48,702 bases of DNA. Origin: Nitrospinaceae bacterium. Lineage in GTDB: Bacteria; Nitrospinota; Nitrospinia; Nitrospinales; JACRGP01. The notes beneath the pieces are model-generated. The model searched no databases. It was given only the letters and a program-made list of their open reading frames with translations, and was not told the origin of the DNA. Made by a program: the position numbers and the translations under genes. Shown one piece after another: positions 16,328-25,674 of the stretch; position 1 is the first letter of the stretch, and each line of letters starts with the position of its first letter. The stretch is taken from NCBI GenBank assembly GCA_029261575.1, contig JAJDBD010000082.1, positions 1 to 48,702 of the forward strand, written 5' to 3'.

Positions 16328-16693
16328 CTATCGGGACTCCGGCCCTTTCAGAATCTGGTTTTGTTCGCCAAGCAAAACCACGCGCGGTTGAAAACCGGCT
16401 TTCTCCTTTTCGTCAATCATACCATAAGCGACAATAATGATGCGATCATTAATCTGTGCCAGCCGGGCGGCGGCTCCGTTCACCATCATGGTTTTGCTGC
16501 CTCTTTCGGCGGGAATGGCGTAGGTGACAAAGCGCTCGCCGTTGTTGATGTTAAACACGTGGATTTGCTCGTGACGATGGATCCCCACAGCGTCCATCAA
16601 ATCCTCGTCGATCGCGAGACTGCCCTCGTAATTCAGGTCCGCCAGGGTAACGCAGCCCCTGTGGAGTTTTGATTTTAGTACGGTGATTTGCAT
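16328..16693 (-). CDS. panD: Aspartate 1-decarboxylase
   Basis: A 121-residue pyruvoyl enzyme that decarboxylates aspartate to beta-alanine for pantothenate. The self-cleavage site is G24-S25 within NYEGSLAID, and the active residues before it (K9, HRGCVT) and after it (NGERFVTYAIP, NGAAARL) are conserved. The length is typical (about 120-127). A GAGAAGG site precedes the ATG at 16693 inside panC, which it overlaps by 19 bases. panB, panC and panD form a contiguous operon covering pantothenate synthesis from ketoisovalerate and aspartate, apart from panE/ketopantoate reduction. Confidence 0.95.
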   Translation of the reverse strand: MQITVLKSKLHRGCVTLADLNYEGSLAIDEDLMDAVGIHRHEQIHVFNINNGERFVTYAIPAERGSKTMMVNGAAARLAQINDRIIIVAYGMIDEKEKAGFQPRVVLLGEQNQILKGPESR

Positions 16694-17532
16694 TGCGCCT
16701 TCTCAAGTAAACAGTTGTCGATCAATCTTGCTTTTCCCATCCTGACTGCCAGGGCGACCAGGGCGCCGTCGCCCACCTCGTCCAGTTCCTCAAAACTTTC
16801 CGGATCGCAAATGGAAATAAACTCGACCTCGGCGGACGGTTCCCGCTCGATAATTTCCCGAATACAGTCGCGGATTGAGTGGGCGGAAGCCGTTCCGGAA
16901 TCCGCCAGTTCGCGGGCCGCCTGCAATCCCCGGTTCAGGGCCAGGGCGGAGCGCCGCTCGGCGGCATTTAAATATTCATTCCGGGAACTCAGCGCCAACC
17001 CGTCGGCGTCCCGGACGATTGGCAACGACTCGACGGCGACGTCGAGGTTCAAGTCGCGAACCAGGGTCTTGATCACTTGCAATTGTTGCCAGTCCTTTTC
17101 GCCGAAAAAAGCTTTGTCGGGACGGACGATATTGAACAGCTTGAGGACGATCGTGGCCATTCCCCGGAAGTAGTCCGGTCGGGTCGCCCCGCACAGCCTC
17201 CGGGTGACGTCCCGAACATCGACGCAGGTTTTAAATCCTGCGGGATACATGGCTTCCGCATCGGGCATGAAAAGAACGTCGACGCCCATCTTATCCAGCT
17301 TGGCCCGATCTCCCTCCCGGTCCCTGGGATAATTTTCAAAATCTTCGCCGGGGCTGAACTGTGCGGGGTTGACGAACAAACTGGCTACGGTCGCGTCGCA
17401 GGCGTCCAGAGATTTTTGAATCAGCTCCAAATGCGCCCGATGCAAATAACCCATCGTGGGAACCAGGCCGACGCTTCCCGAAAAGGATCGCGACCATTCT
17501 TTCATTTCGGAAACGCTTTGGATGATTTTCAT
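16675..17532 (-). CDS. panC: Pantothenate synthetase
   Basis: A 285-residue ligase that joins pantoate and beta-alanine using ATP. The N-terminal Rossmann block contains VPTMGYLHRAH (nucleotide-binding HxxH region), then FVNPAQF, FGEKDWQQL and ALSSRNEYL (KMSKS-like region). The start is placed at the ATG at 17532, one base after the panB stop (TGA 17536-17534), which gives the usual MKII start and family length. Two in-frame upstream ATGs (17553 and 17589) would overlap panB by 20 or more bases. It overlaps panD at the 3' end. Confidence 0.93.
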   Translation of the reverse strand: MKIIQSVSEMKEWSRSFSGSVGLVPTMGYLHRAHLELIQKSLDACDATVASLFVNPAQFSPGEDFENYPRDREGDRAKLDKMGVDVLFMPDAEAMYPAGFKTCVDVRDVTRRLCGATRPDYFRGMATIVLKLFNIVRPDKAFFGEKDWQQLQVIKTLVRDLNLDVAVESLPIVRDADGLALSSRNEYLNAAERRSALALNRGLQAARELADSGTASAHSIRDCIREIIEREPSAEVEFISICDPESFEELDEVGDGALVALAVRMGKARLIDNCLLEKAQCKSPY

Positions 17533-17533
17533 T

Positions 17534-18388
17534 TCAGGAGCCGGGTTTTTCATTTCCCGCTTGCCGAAGCGGTTTTTGCGGCATGTCATAGGAGTGATCC
17601 TGGTCGGGAAAACTTCCCTCGCGCACTTCCTGAATGTACTGATTCACCGCGGATTTTGCCATATCCCCCAGTTCGGCGAATCGTTTGACAAATTTCGGGG
17701 TGAATTCCCGGTTGAGTCCCAGCATGTCGTTGAGCACCAGTATCTGCCCGTCGCAATGCGGTCCCGCTCCGATCCCAATCGTGGGTATCTGCAATTCTTT
17801 TGTGATTTCCCGCGCAAGTTCTTGAGGAATGGCTTCCAGGACCAGGGCAAATGCGCCGGCTTTTTGTAAATCGAAAGCGTCCTTTTTAATTTGCCGCGCG
17901 TCCAGATAATTTTTCCCCTGCACCTTGTAACCGCCGAACTGATGAATGGATTGAGGGGTCAGACCCAAATGGCCCATGACTGAAATCCCGGCTTGCGCGA
18001 CCGCTCGTACCCTTTCGGTCATGGGTCCTGCCCCTTCCAGCTTGACGGCTCCGGCGCCGCCTTCCTGAATGATTCGTCCGGCGTTCTTCACGGCGGATTC
18101 GTTCGAGACCTGGTAGGACATAAACGGCATGTCGCCGACCAGCAGGGGGTGATGAAGCCCTCTCTTCACCGCTCGGATATGGTGGATCATTTCGTCCATG
18201 GTGACGGGCAGGGTGCTTTCATAGCCCAGAGTCACCATGCCGAGGGAATCGCCAACCAGAACGATATCGACGTCGGTCTCTTCCAGAATTTGGGCAAAAC
18301 AAAAATCGTACGCCGTCAGGGCGGCGATTTTATTTCCGGAATTTTTCTTTCCCAGAATGGATGGAATCGTTATTTGTTTTTTAATCAT
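17534..18388 (-). CDS. panB: 3-methyl-2-oxobutanoate hydroxymethyltransferase
   Basis: A 284-residue (beta/alpha)8 enzyme making ketopantoate from 2-ketoisovalerate and methylene-tetrahydrofolate. The N-terminal domain shows the magnesium/substrate motif IVLVGDSLGMV (about residues 39-49), then PLLVGDMPFMSY and KLEGAG. Further conserved blocks are VMGHLGLTPQS and GIGAGPHCDGQILVLND near residues 201-218. The length fits the family. It is the first gene of panBCD, with the deoxynucleoside kinase gene upstream on the same strand after a 200-base gap that contains no gene I can support. Confidence 0.95.
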   Translation of the reverse strand: MIKKQITIPSILGKKNSGNKIAALTAYDFCFAQILEETDVDIVLVGDSLGMVTLGYESTLPVTMDEMIHHIRAVKRGLHHPLLVGDMPFMSYQVSNESAVKNAGRIIQEGGAGAVKLEGAGPMTERVRAVAQAGISVMGHLGLTPQSIHQFGGYKVQGKNYLDARQIKKDAFDLQKAGAFALVLEAIPQELAREITKELQIPTIGIGAGPHCDGQILVLNDMLGLNREFTPKFVKRFAELGDMAKSAVNQYIQEVREGSFPDQDHSYDMPQKPLRQAGNEKPGS

Positions 18389-18588
18389 GGCGCGTCCAGG
18401 CGTTGAGTTTATAGGCTTGGAGGCGGACAGGGGGCGGGGGTACTTGCGGCAATAAACGATCAGCGCGTCGGCTCAAGTTCGTCGACATGCTTTTTCCCGA
18501 TAGCGAGGGTTTCTCTGGCTCGAAGCCTCCGCGGAGGTCTCCGGTCAAAATGTCGCCTGGGAATCTGTATTGCTCCGTCCCGGTCCTG

Positions 18589-19239
18589 TCAGGATCCAAG
18601 CGGGTTGTAATATTCTCTGCCTATTTTATGACTGTTGATTTTATTTATCAACTCTTCCAGGTCGACTTTTTTTTCGACAAAGTCGATTTCGTCGGTGTTG
18701 ACGACCAGAAGAGGCGTGTCTTTGTAATAGAAAAAAAAGTTATTGAAGGCCTGATTGACGTTTTTGACGTATTCAAAGTCAATGTCGTTTTCATAGTCCC
18801 GGTTGCGTTTTTCGACCCTTTCAATGAGCGTTTCCGCCCCGGCTTGCAGGAAAATAACCAGATCCGGTTTGGGGATTTTCTTTACGACCAGATGATAAAT
18901 TTGATCGTACAGGGCTTTTTCATGACCCGAAAGGTTGAGGTCGGCGAAAATCTGGTCGCGCTGAAAAAGATAATCGACGATAACCACCGAATTGAACAAT
19001 CCCCTTTGCGCCAGGTTGAGATATTGCTGGTAGCGGCTCAATAAAAAAAAAATCTGGGTTTGGAAGGCCAGGCCTTTGGGGTCTTCGTAAAATTTGGCGA
19101 TGAAGGGATTGTCTTCGTCCCTTTCAAGCTCCAACTGGGCCTGGTAACGTTCGCTCAACAAGCGGGCGAGCGAGGTTTTTCCGGCGCCAATGGCCCCTTC
19201 AACGGCGATGAGCTTGGGTTCTATAGGATTCGGCGTCAT
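18589..19239 (-). CDS. Deoxynucleoside kinase
   Basis: A 216-residue P-loop kinase of the deoxyadenosine/deoxyguanosine kinase family, which phosphorylates salvaged deoxynucleosides with ATP. The Walker A loop is GAIGAGKTS (residues 15-23), followed by the DRxxF-like core (VVIVDYLFQRDQIFA, about 86-100). The lid region contains arginines (ERVEKRNRDYE), and the substrate-proximal motif NPFIAKFYEDP is at about 43-53. The start lacks a clear ribosome binding site, but the next ATG would cut the P-loop. It is adjacent to the pantothenate operon on the same strand, an arrangement seen in several deltaproteobacterial-type genomes. Confidence 0.88.
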   Translation of the reverse strand: MTPNPIEPKLIAVEGAIGAGKTSLARLLSERYQAQLELERDEDNPFIAKFYEDPKGLAFQTQIFFLLSRYQQYLNLAQRGLFNSVVIVDYLFQRDQIFADLNLSGHEKALYDQIYHLVVKKIPKPDLVIFLQAGAETLIERVEKRNRDYENDIDFEYVKNVNQAFNNFFFYYKDTPLLVVNTDEIDFVEKKVDLEELINKINSHKIGREYYNPLGS

Positions 19240-19299
19240 TGGAGCGGATGATTTATTTATTACGGGATTGAGGATCCTTGGGATTCAACCGGCGGGATA

Positions 19300-19677
19300 T
19301 TATTTTCCGGAAGATATCAGGATTTCTTTTATGGTGGACTTTAATTCTTTAAGGTCCGCGGACTTTACCACATAAGCGTCGGACGACCACACCCGGAAAT
19401 CCTGTTTGTAACTGCCGTAGGCGGAACACAGAATCACCGGGACGTTGTTGTTTTCTTTTTTCAGTTTCCCCAAAAGTTCCAGACCGTCCATGCCCGGCAT
19501 TTTAATGTCCAGGGTCACGAGGTCGGGATGCTCCTCCCGCGCTTTAGCGATGGCCTCTTCGGCGTTCGCCGCGAGGAAGACCTCGTAACCTTCGTCTTCC
19601 AGTTCCTCTTTATATAAAAAGCGGATGTTGTCTTCGTCGTCGGCGATAAGAATTTTTTTCTTTTTCTTTTCCGTCAT
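19300..19677 (-). CDS. Two-component response regulator, receiver domain only
   Basis: A 125-residue single-domain receiver (CheY-like). The acidic pocket is D13/D14 (ADDEDN), the phospho-acceptor D57 (TLDIKMPGMDG), with S85 (CSAYG) and K105 conserved. There is no output domain, so it should act by protein contact or phosphorelay. The ATG at 19677 is chosen because GGAGG lies six to ten bases upstream; an in-frame ATG at 19707 would add ten residues. It follows the sensor kinase at 19731 by 53 bases on the same strand, its likely cognate partner. Confidence 0.88.
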   Translation of the reverse strand: MTEKKKKKILIADDEDNIRFLYKEELEDEGYEVFLAANAEEAIAKAREEHPDLVTLDIKMPGMDGLELLGKLKKENNNVPVILCSAYGSYKQDFRVWSSDAYVVKSADLKELKSTIKEILISSGK

Positions 19678-19730
19678 GTCCGCCTCCCGCCTCTTTTGGA
19701 GGTTCATAGGATTTTAAGAAATCTGAAGGC

Positions 19731-21683
19731 TCAGATTTCATCGCCGGCAAACTTTTCGGGCCGTCCGTCGGATGGATACTCTTTTTTAGTACAGTCGCGG
19801 CTGTTTTTCAATGGTAAAAGAATGCAGACCTCGACGCCCTTGTTCTTAAAATTTTCCACGCGCAAAGTCCCGCCGTGGTTTTCCACGATTTTCCTGCAAA
19901 TAGAAAGGCCCAATCCGGTTCCGGTTTTTTTGGTGGTGAAAAAGGGATTGAAGATATTGTCCAGAGCGTGGTCGGGAATGCCCCCGCCCGAGTCTTCGAT
20001 TCGAATAGAGAGGGCGGGAGACTCCTCAGCCTCGTCCACGCGGTAAACGGAAATCCTGATTTTACCTTCGTGGGGCATGGATTCCAGAGCGTTGGAAAGA
20101 ATGTTGTTGATCACTTGTTTGATTTTTATGGGATCGATTAAAACCGTATCAAGATCTTTCTGGATGCAGGTTTCAATGGTTACATCCTGCCCCTGCAAGA
20201 CGGATTGAAACGTGTCCAGCGATTCTGCGATCAAATCCCCCGGGTTGCAGGTTTCGAGATTCAGGTCTCCGGTTTTAGGGTAAGTCAAAATATCTTCCAG
20301 AAGCCGCTCCAGTCTTTGCGTTTCTTTGAGGATGATATTGGCGTAATTGAATACGGATTCATCTTGATGATTCAGGGAAGGATTGGGAGCCGGCAAAATT
20401 TTATCTCTCAGTCTTCTGGCGAAACCTCCGATGGAGACCAGTGGATTTTTAATTTCGTGGGCCACTTCCGCGGAAAGTTGGCCCAGGACCGTAAGCTTTT
20501 CGTTTTCTATCAATTGGTCTTTCATGGATAAGAGTTCGCGGTTGGTGGCGACGAGTTTGGTTATCAGGCGGGAGTTTTCCAATACCCAACCCGCATGGGC
20601 GGCGAATCGCGCGAGCAAATGCAAACTGGTTTCGGTTATGGGCTTGGCGTTGTACCGGTTGTCTACCAAGATCACTCCTAAAACCTCTTCGTGGGCGGTT
20701 AGGGGGACGGCCGCGAAAGAATCGACCCCAAACGTTTGGCGAAACTTCTCGGATATCAAAGAATGATCCTCGCCGTTTTCCACATGCACAATTTTTCTTT
20801 TCAGCGCCGCTTCGGCCAGGACGTTGTCGTTTTTTTTAAGCGGGTATCGTAGGGTCTTGGCGAATTTATTGAAATTGGATTTGCTGTATTCGTCTTTTTC
20901 CTCTTCGGAGACGACTCTCTGGGGGATTTGGTATTCCTTGCCCTCGCCACCCAGGTCCGTCCATATTCGTTGAGCGTCTTCCGGGGAGTCCGGACCCAGC
21001 CCCATGGTTCCAATCAATTCTTCGCCTTCCACGGCGAACAATATTGCGCGATTGAATCCGCCGGCTTCTCCGCGAGTGATCCCGCTTAAAATAACCCACA
21101 GTCCCAGTTCCGGGTTTAGCGTCGATTGCGCCGCCAGGCTGACGTCGTAAAGGATCGATAATTCCTTGATCATCATTTGGTTTTTGGAATAGATCAAGGC
21201 GTTTGAAATGGAACCCGCCACCTGATCGGCGATGGTTTCCAAAACCACAATTTCCATCGGACTGAAATACCGTTTGTCGCGGGTATGGGCGTTGACCACT
21301 CCAATGCAATGGTCCTCGCGAAGGATGGGCACCGAAAGCATGGACTGGAATTGTTCTTCCACTGTTTCTGGAATATAAACAAAACGCGGATCCTGCATGG
21401 CTTCCCTTAAGGCCAAAGTGCGTTTGTGCCGCGCCACCCACCCGGTGACGCCCTGTCCCATGTTCAAAGATAAATTAGCCATCCCGGCGTCTCCATAACC
21501 GCTGGAGGCCTGAAGGGATACTTTTTCGGCGTCGTCGATCAAAAAAATACTACAGGCGTCGATCTCCATTTTATTTTTAACGACGTCGATGATCTGGGAA
21601 AGAATTTGACCCAGGTGGGGAGTGGAGGAGGCAATCCTGGTGGTTGCTTTCAGGATTTCCAGACTGAGTTTCTGGTCCAGCAT
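19731..21683 (-). CDS. GAF-domain sensor histidine kinase
   Basis: A 650-residue cytosolic kinase with no membrane segments. In order: GAF 1 (about 22-165, with C44 and H125), GAF 2 (about 175-370), a coiled linker, HisKA (about 385-465) with phospho-acceptor H409 in VAHEIKNPLVSIGG, and HATPase (about 515-625) with its N box (INNILSNALES), DSGGG and TGTGLGLSI. The GAF domains probably bind a small ligand or heme-like cofactor, which cannot be identified here. It pairs with the receiver protein at 19300-19677. The C-terminal tail is polar and lacks its own receiver. Confidence 0.92.
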   Translation of the reverse strand: MLDQKLSLEILKATTRIASSTPHLGQILSQIIDVVKNKMEIDACSIFLIDDAEKVSLQASSGYGDAGMANLSLNMGQGVTGWVARHKRTLALREAMQDPRFVYIPETVEEQFQSMLSVPILREDHCIGVVNAHTRDKRYFSPMEIVVLETIADQVAGSISNALIYSKNQMMIKELSILYDVSLAAQSTLNPELGLWVILSGITRGEAGGFNRAILFAVEGEELIGTMGLGPDSPEDAQRIWTDLGGEGKEYQIPQRVVSEEEKDEYSKSNFNKFAKTLRYPLKKNDNVLAEAALKRKIVHVENGEDHSLISEKFRQTFGVDSFAAVPLTAHEEVLGVILVDNRYNAKPITETSLHLLARFAAHAGWVLENSRLITKLVATNRELLSMKDQLIENEKLTVLGQLSAEVAHEIKNPLVSIGGFARRLRDKILPAPNPSLNHQDESVFNYANIILKETQRLERLLEDILTYPKTGDLNLETCNPGDLIAESLDTFQSVLQGQDVTIETCIQKDLDTVLIDPIKIKQVINNILSNALESMPHEGKIRISVYRVDEAEESPALSIRIEDSGGGIPDHALDNIFNPFFTTKKTGTGLGLSICRKIVENHGGTLRVENFKNKGVEVCILLPLKNSRDCTKKEYPSDGRPEKFAGDEI

Positions 21684-21804
21684 GAGAGAACCCCCGGAGC
21701 CCTTGAAGAATCCGTCGTCAGGAGCGCTTGTTAGAGGCGCCTTAACCCCCCTGGCCGGGGGAGGCAGGCTCAGTATACAACGTTGTAAAGAGGAACCGGC
21801 GGAT

Positions 21805-23265
21805 TTATTTATTCAACAAATTTTCATAGAGCCGGACGTATGCCAGGGCGGATTGGTTCCAGCTAAAATCCCTTTGCATTCCATTGAGCGTCAAACGGTT
21901 CCATGATTTTTGATTTTTAAATGCGGACAAGGCGCGTTTTATTGCGGCAAGAAACGCGTCCAAATCGAATGCGTCAAACTTGAACCCCGTGCCTTGCCCT
22001 GTTTTTAGGTCGAATTCCTCAATGCTGTCCTTAAGCCCGCCCACGGCTCTGCCTATGGGGATGGTCCCATATTTCATACCGTAAATTTGCGTCAAACCGC
22101 AGGGTTCGTATCTTGAAGGAATCAGAATCATATCGCTACCCGCAATGATTTCATGCGCCAGGCGCTCGTCGAATTTAAACAAGCACAGACAATTTCCCGG
22201 ATAGCGGACGCTCAGCTTTTGCAACTCGTTTTCGTAACGATGTTCTCCGATTCCCAAAACGACAAATTTCAGTCCGGTCTTAAGCAAGGATGGCAACGCT
22301 TCGATTACCAGGTCCACGCCCTTTTGATAGGACAAGCGGGAGACCATACAAAGGACGGGTTGTTTATTGCCGGAGGTTGAAGAGAAACGTTTCAATAGAG
22401 CACTTCTGCATGCCTCCTTGCCGTCCAGATCGGAGGGTTCGTAGGTTTTTGCTATCAGGGGATCTTTTTCGGGACTCCATTCCAGGTAATCCACGCCATT
22501 TAAAATTCCATGTAAATCGTTTTCCCGCTTTTTCAAAACGCCTTCCATGCCAAACCCGTATTCTTTTGTCAGGATTTCCTTGCTGTAACTGGGGCTTACC
22601 GTGGTCAGGCTATCCGAATAAACCAGCGCGGCCTTTAAAAAACTGAACTCGCCGTAATATTCCGCCTTCTCCGGAGTAAACACTTCTTCCGGGAGGCGGG
22701 CGATATCCAGGGTTTCGGCTTTAAAGTTCCCCTGGTAGCCCAGGTTGTGAATGGAAAATACGGTTCGGGCGCTTTTATAAAACGCGTCATGGGAATACAG
22801 CGTTTTGAGATAAACCGGGATCAACCCGCATTGCCATTCGTTACAGTGAACGACGTCGGGTTGAAAGGCAAGGGACTTGCAAAATTCCAATACGGCCCGG
22901 CAAAAAAAGATGAAACGCTCTGCGTTGTCGGTGAAAACTTCGTCTTCGTCGCCATATAAACTGTTCCGGTTGAAATAAAAATCGTTGCCCAAAAAATATA
23001 CCGGCGCGCCGTCCTCAAGCTTCCCGGAAAATATTTCCCCCGCTATGTTTTTCTCGCCTACGGGAATCGAAAGTTTTACCGGCAAGGATTGAAGCGAAAA
23101 CTTTTTTTCATCCGCCTGTTTGTATTTGGGCATGAAGAGCCGGACGTCGTGACCCAGAGAGTGGAGAGATTTCGCCAGAGAGGCGCACATATCCGCCAGC
23201 CCGCCGGTTTTGGCGAACGGCTGGATTTCCGGGGAGACCAGAAGGATTTTCAGAGGCTTTCCCAT
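21805..23265 (-). CDS. glgA: Glycogen synthase
   Basis: A 486-residue GT5 glycosyltransferase that elongates alpha-1,4-glucan, most likely from ADP-glucose. The sugar-nucleotide loop KTGGLADM is at about residues 19-26, and the C-terminal GT-B domain carries SRLSYQKGVDL and the E-x7-E-type motif (SRYEPCGLTQIYGMKYGT). The length is standard. It begins seven bases after the galT stop, so galT and glgA are co-transcribed. No Shine-Dalgarno is visible, which fits translational coupling. This suggests glycogen metabolism linked to galactose/UDP-glucose turnover. Confidence 0.94.
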   Translation of the reverse strand: MGKPLKILLVSPEIQPFAKTGGLADMCASLAKSLHSLGHDVRLFMPKYKQADEKKFSLQSLPVKLSIPVGEKNIAGEIFSGKLEDGAPVYFLGNDFYFNRNSLYGDEDEVFTDNAERFIFFCRAVLEFCKSLAFQPDVVHCNEWQCGLIPVYLKTLYSHDAFYKSARTVFSIHNLGYQGNFKAETLDIARLPEEVFTPEKAEYYGEFSFLKAALVYSDSLTTVSPSYSKEILTKEYGFGMEGVLKKRENDLHGILNGVDYLEWSPEKDPLIAKTYEPSDLDGKEACRSALLKRFSSTSGNKQPVLCMVSRLSYQKGVDLVIEALPSLLKTGLKFVVLGIGEHRYENELQKLSVRYPGNCLCLFKFDERLAHEIIAGSDMILIPSRYEPCGLTQIYGMKYGTIPIGRAVGGLKDSIEEFDLKTGQGTGFKFDAFDLDAFLAAIKRALSAFKNQKSWNRLTLNGMQRDFSWNQSALAYVRLYENLLNK

Positions 23266-23272
23266 TTAATGA

Positions 23273-24271
23273 TTACAGGGCGACGTTTCTCAGGTTCTCC
23301 GCGGCGATTTCGGGAGAAGTGGGATTGATATAACATCCCGAACCCTGCTCGAATCCCGCAAGCTTTGTGGTTTTTGGAATGATCTCGATATGCCAGTGAT
23401 AATAAGCGTCGCACTCGGTTTGCAACGGCGACGTGTGCAGGTAAAAATTATAAGGCGGCGCGTCGAGGTATTTCCGGATGCGCGACAACACGTCCTTGAA
23501 CAGCCGGGCGAGCGATGGAAAATGGTCGGTGCCGTTGGCTTCAAAACGAGCGGAATGGTATTTGGGAAGGATCCAGGTTTCATAGGGGAAACGGGGAGCG
23601 TAAGGGCAGACGGCGACAAACCCATCGTTTTCCGCGACGATGCGCCGGGTATCCCCAAATTCCTGAGCCAGCAGGTCGCAAAATATGCAACGTTCTTTAT
23701 ATTCGTAATGGCGCCGGGCCGCGACCAATTCTTCGTGCACCATTTCCGGAACGATGGGCAGGGCAATCAGTTGCGAGTGAGTATGTTCCAACGTAGCCCC
23801 GGCGGGTTCTCCATGGTTTTTGAAAATCATGATGTAGCGAAATCGCTCGTCTTTTTTAAGGTCGTTCAGCCGTTGCGAGAAGGCCCAAAAGCAGTCTTCG
23901 AGACTTTGCTCCGGTAATTCCTCCAGGGAAAGGTCGTGGCGCGGACTTTCGATGATGACCTCGTGGGCGCCCAGACCGCCCATTTTATCGAACATCCCTT
24001 CCCCGACCCGGTGGGTCTCCCCGTCGATGGACAAGGCGGGAAATTTGTTGGGGACCACTCTCAGACTCCATCCGCTGGAGTTCGCGGGGGAACCGGCGGG
24101 GCGATAGGCTAATATTTCGCCCGGCGTTTTACTTTCGTTGCCGAAGCAAAACGGGCAGAACTCGCCGCGCAAAGACGGTTGGACGTTCGAGTAATCCACC
24201 GGGCGTTTTCCGCGTTCCTCGGAGATGATCACCCACCGGTCGACGATAGGGTCTTTTCTTAATTCGGCCAT
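23273..24271 (-). CDS. galT: Galactose-1-phosphate uridylyltransferase
   Basis: A 332-residue HIT-superfamily enzyme that exchanges UMP between UDP-glucose and galactose-1-phosphate. The N-terminus MAELRKDPIVDRWVIISEER is characteristic and fixes the ATG at 24271; extending to 24346 would add 25 non-homologous residues. Zinc-binding cysteines are present in CPFCFG (about 41-46), and the catalytic block is GATLEHTHSQLIALP (HxHxQ). The C-terminal HWHIEIIPK carries the second histidine set. The upstream region shows no clear Shine-Dalgarno. The gene leads directly into glgA. Confidence 0.92.
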   Translation of the reverse strand: MAELRKDPIVDRWVIISEERGKRPVDYSNVQPSLRGEFCPFCFGNESKTPGEILAYRPAGSPANSSGWSLRVVPNKFPALSIDGETHRVGEGMFDKMGGLGAHEVIIESPRHDLSLEELPEQSLEDCFWAFSQRLNDLKKDERFRYIMIFKNHGEPAGATLEHTHSQLIALPIVPEMVHEELVAARRHYEYKERCIFCDLLAQEFGDTRRIVAENDGFVAVCPYAPRFPYETWILPKYHSARFEANGTDHFPSLARLFKDVLSRIRKYLDAPPYNFYLHTSPLQTECDAYYHWHIEIIPKTTKLAGFEQGSGCYINPTSPEIAAENLRNVAL

Positions 24272-24428
24272 GGTTAGTATAGGAGGGTAAAAGGGTTTGC
24301 TTACATTCAGAACGAAGATACTAGGAAATGTTGGCGCCAAAGTCAATCGAACCGAGGGAATTTGGATACGAAGAATTCAATCCTGGTTTATAATGTCTCT
24401 CAATCAATGATCGCTTGAGGAACGCCAC

Positions 24429-25643
24429 ATGCCGTTGGCTTTGAAAAATAAAAAGGTGGTTTTGGGAGTTTGCGGAGGGATATCCGCTTACAAGTCCGTG
24501 GAACTGCTCCGTCTATTGACGAAAGAAGGCGCCGAGGTTTATGTTTCCATGACGCAAAACGCCAAACAGTTTGTCGGCCCGCTCACATTTGAAACTTTAT
24601 CAGGTAGATCGGTTTACGACGAGGTGTTCGATCAAAATTCCGCCGCGAGCATGGAGCATATTCGCGCCGCGGAAGGGGCGGACCTGATGGTCGTTGCGCC
24701 CGCGACGGCGAACATGATCGGTAAAATGGCCCACGGGTTGGCCGACGACGCCCTGTCCACCCTGGCGATTTCTTTTAGCGGACCCGTGCTCGTGGCTCCG
24801 GCCATGAACGATAAAATGTATTCGCATCCAGCAGTTCGGGCCAACATCGAAATTTTAATATCACGCGGAGTAAAAATTGCCGAACCCGAAACCGGCGAGT
24901 TGGCCTGCGGGACGACCGGGCAGGGGAGACTCGCGGACCCCGGTTCGCTGATGAACGAAATAAAAAAACTGTTGCTTGAGAAAGCAGATTTAGAGAGCGT
25001 CAATATCCTGGTAACCGCCGGACCCACGCGGGAACCCATTGATCCGGTGCGTTACATATCGAATCCCTCTTCCGGGAAAATGGGATACGCCATCGCCGAA
25101 AAAGCCCGCGACCGGGGAGCGGACGTCACGCTTGTCAGCGGCCCCACCCATTTGCCACAACCTGTGGGGATGCGTGTTTTGTCCTGCCAAACCGCTTCCG
25201 AAATGGAGGCGCTGGTGTTGGAATATTTTCCACGCGCGGACGTTCTTGTGATGACTGCGGCGGTGGGGGATTTTGCTCCGGAATCCGTGCTCAAAGAAAA
25301 AATAAAAAAGCGGGATAAAGAAGCGCTTCACTTAAAGCTTCACCCGACTAAAGATATTCTTCTTGAAGCCGGACGCTTGAAGACCCGGCAAATGGTGGTT
25401 GGGTTCGCCGCCGAGTCCGGAAACCTGATTGAAAGCGCCAGAGAAAAATTGCGGGAAAAGCGCCTGGATATGATCGTCGCCAACGACATAAGCGCCCCGG
25501 GAATCGGGTTCCAGTCGGACAGCAACCAGGTAACGATCCTGACTCCGGATGGCGAACCGGAATGCCTGCCCCTCCTTAAAAAAACCGAAATCGCCGACCT
25601 CCTCCTCGACCGCATCCGCAACGCGCGCTCGGGGAAGGCTTAG
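24429..25643 (+). CDS. coaBC: Bifunctional CoaBC
   Basis: A 404-residue fusion of phosphopantothenoylcysteine decarboxylase (CoaC, about 1-180) and phosphopantothenate-cysteine ligase (CoaB, about 185-400), two steps of coenzyme A synthesis. The CoaC part shows VLGVCGGISAYK (flavin), the catalytic His in ASMEHIR, APAMNDKMY and the Cys loop ACGTTGQGRL. The CoaB part starts with ILVTAGPTREPIDPVRY and SNPSSGKMG, with the Asn/Lys ligase residues in ANDISAPGIGF and KDILLEA. GAGG lies about eight bases before the ATG. It continues the pathway started by the panBCD genes at 16328-18388. Confidence 0.96.
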   Translation: MPLALKNKKVVLGVCGGISAYKSVELLRLLTKEGAEVYVSMTQNAKQFVGPLTFETLSGRSVYDEVFDQNSAASMEHIRAAEGADLMVVAPATANMIGKMAHGLADDALSTLAISFSGPVLVAPAMNDKMYSHPAVRANIEILISRGVKIAEPETGELACGTTGQGRLADPGSLMNEIKKLLLEKADLESVNILVTAGPTREPIDPVRYISNPSSGKMGYAIAEKARDRGADVTLVSGPTHLPQPVGMRVLSCQTASEMEALVLEYFPRADVLVMTAAVGDFAPESVLKEKIKKRDKEALHLKLHPTKDILLEAGRLKTRQMVVGFAAESGNLIESAREKLREKRLDMIVANDISAPGIGFQSDSNQVTILTPDGEPECLPLLKKTEIADLLLDRIRNARSGKA

Positions 25644-25674
25644 CTAATAAATTTTAAGGGATGCTCCTGATTTT

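Noticed and set aside
18389-18588. Open frame of 72 codons between panB and the kinase gene
   Set aside because: Proline/arginine-rich, without a ribosome binding site or family resemblance; treated as a non-coding gap.
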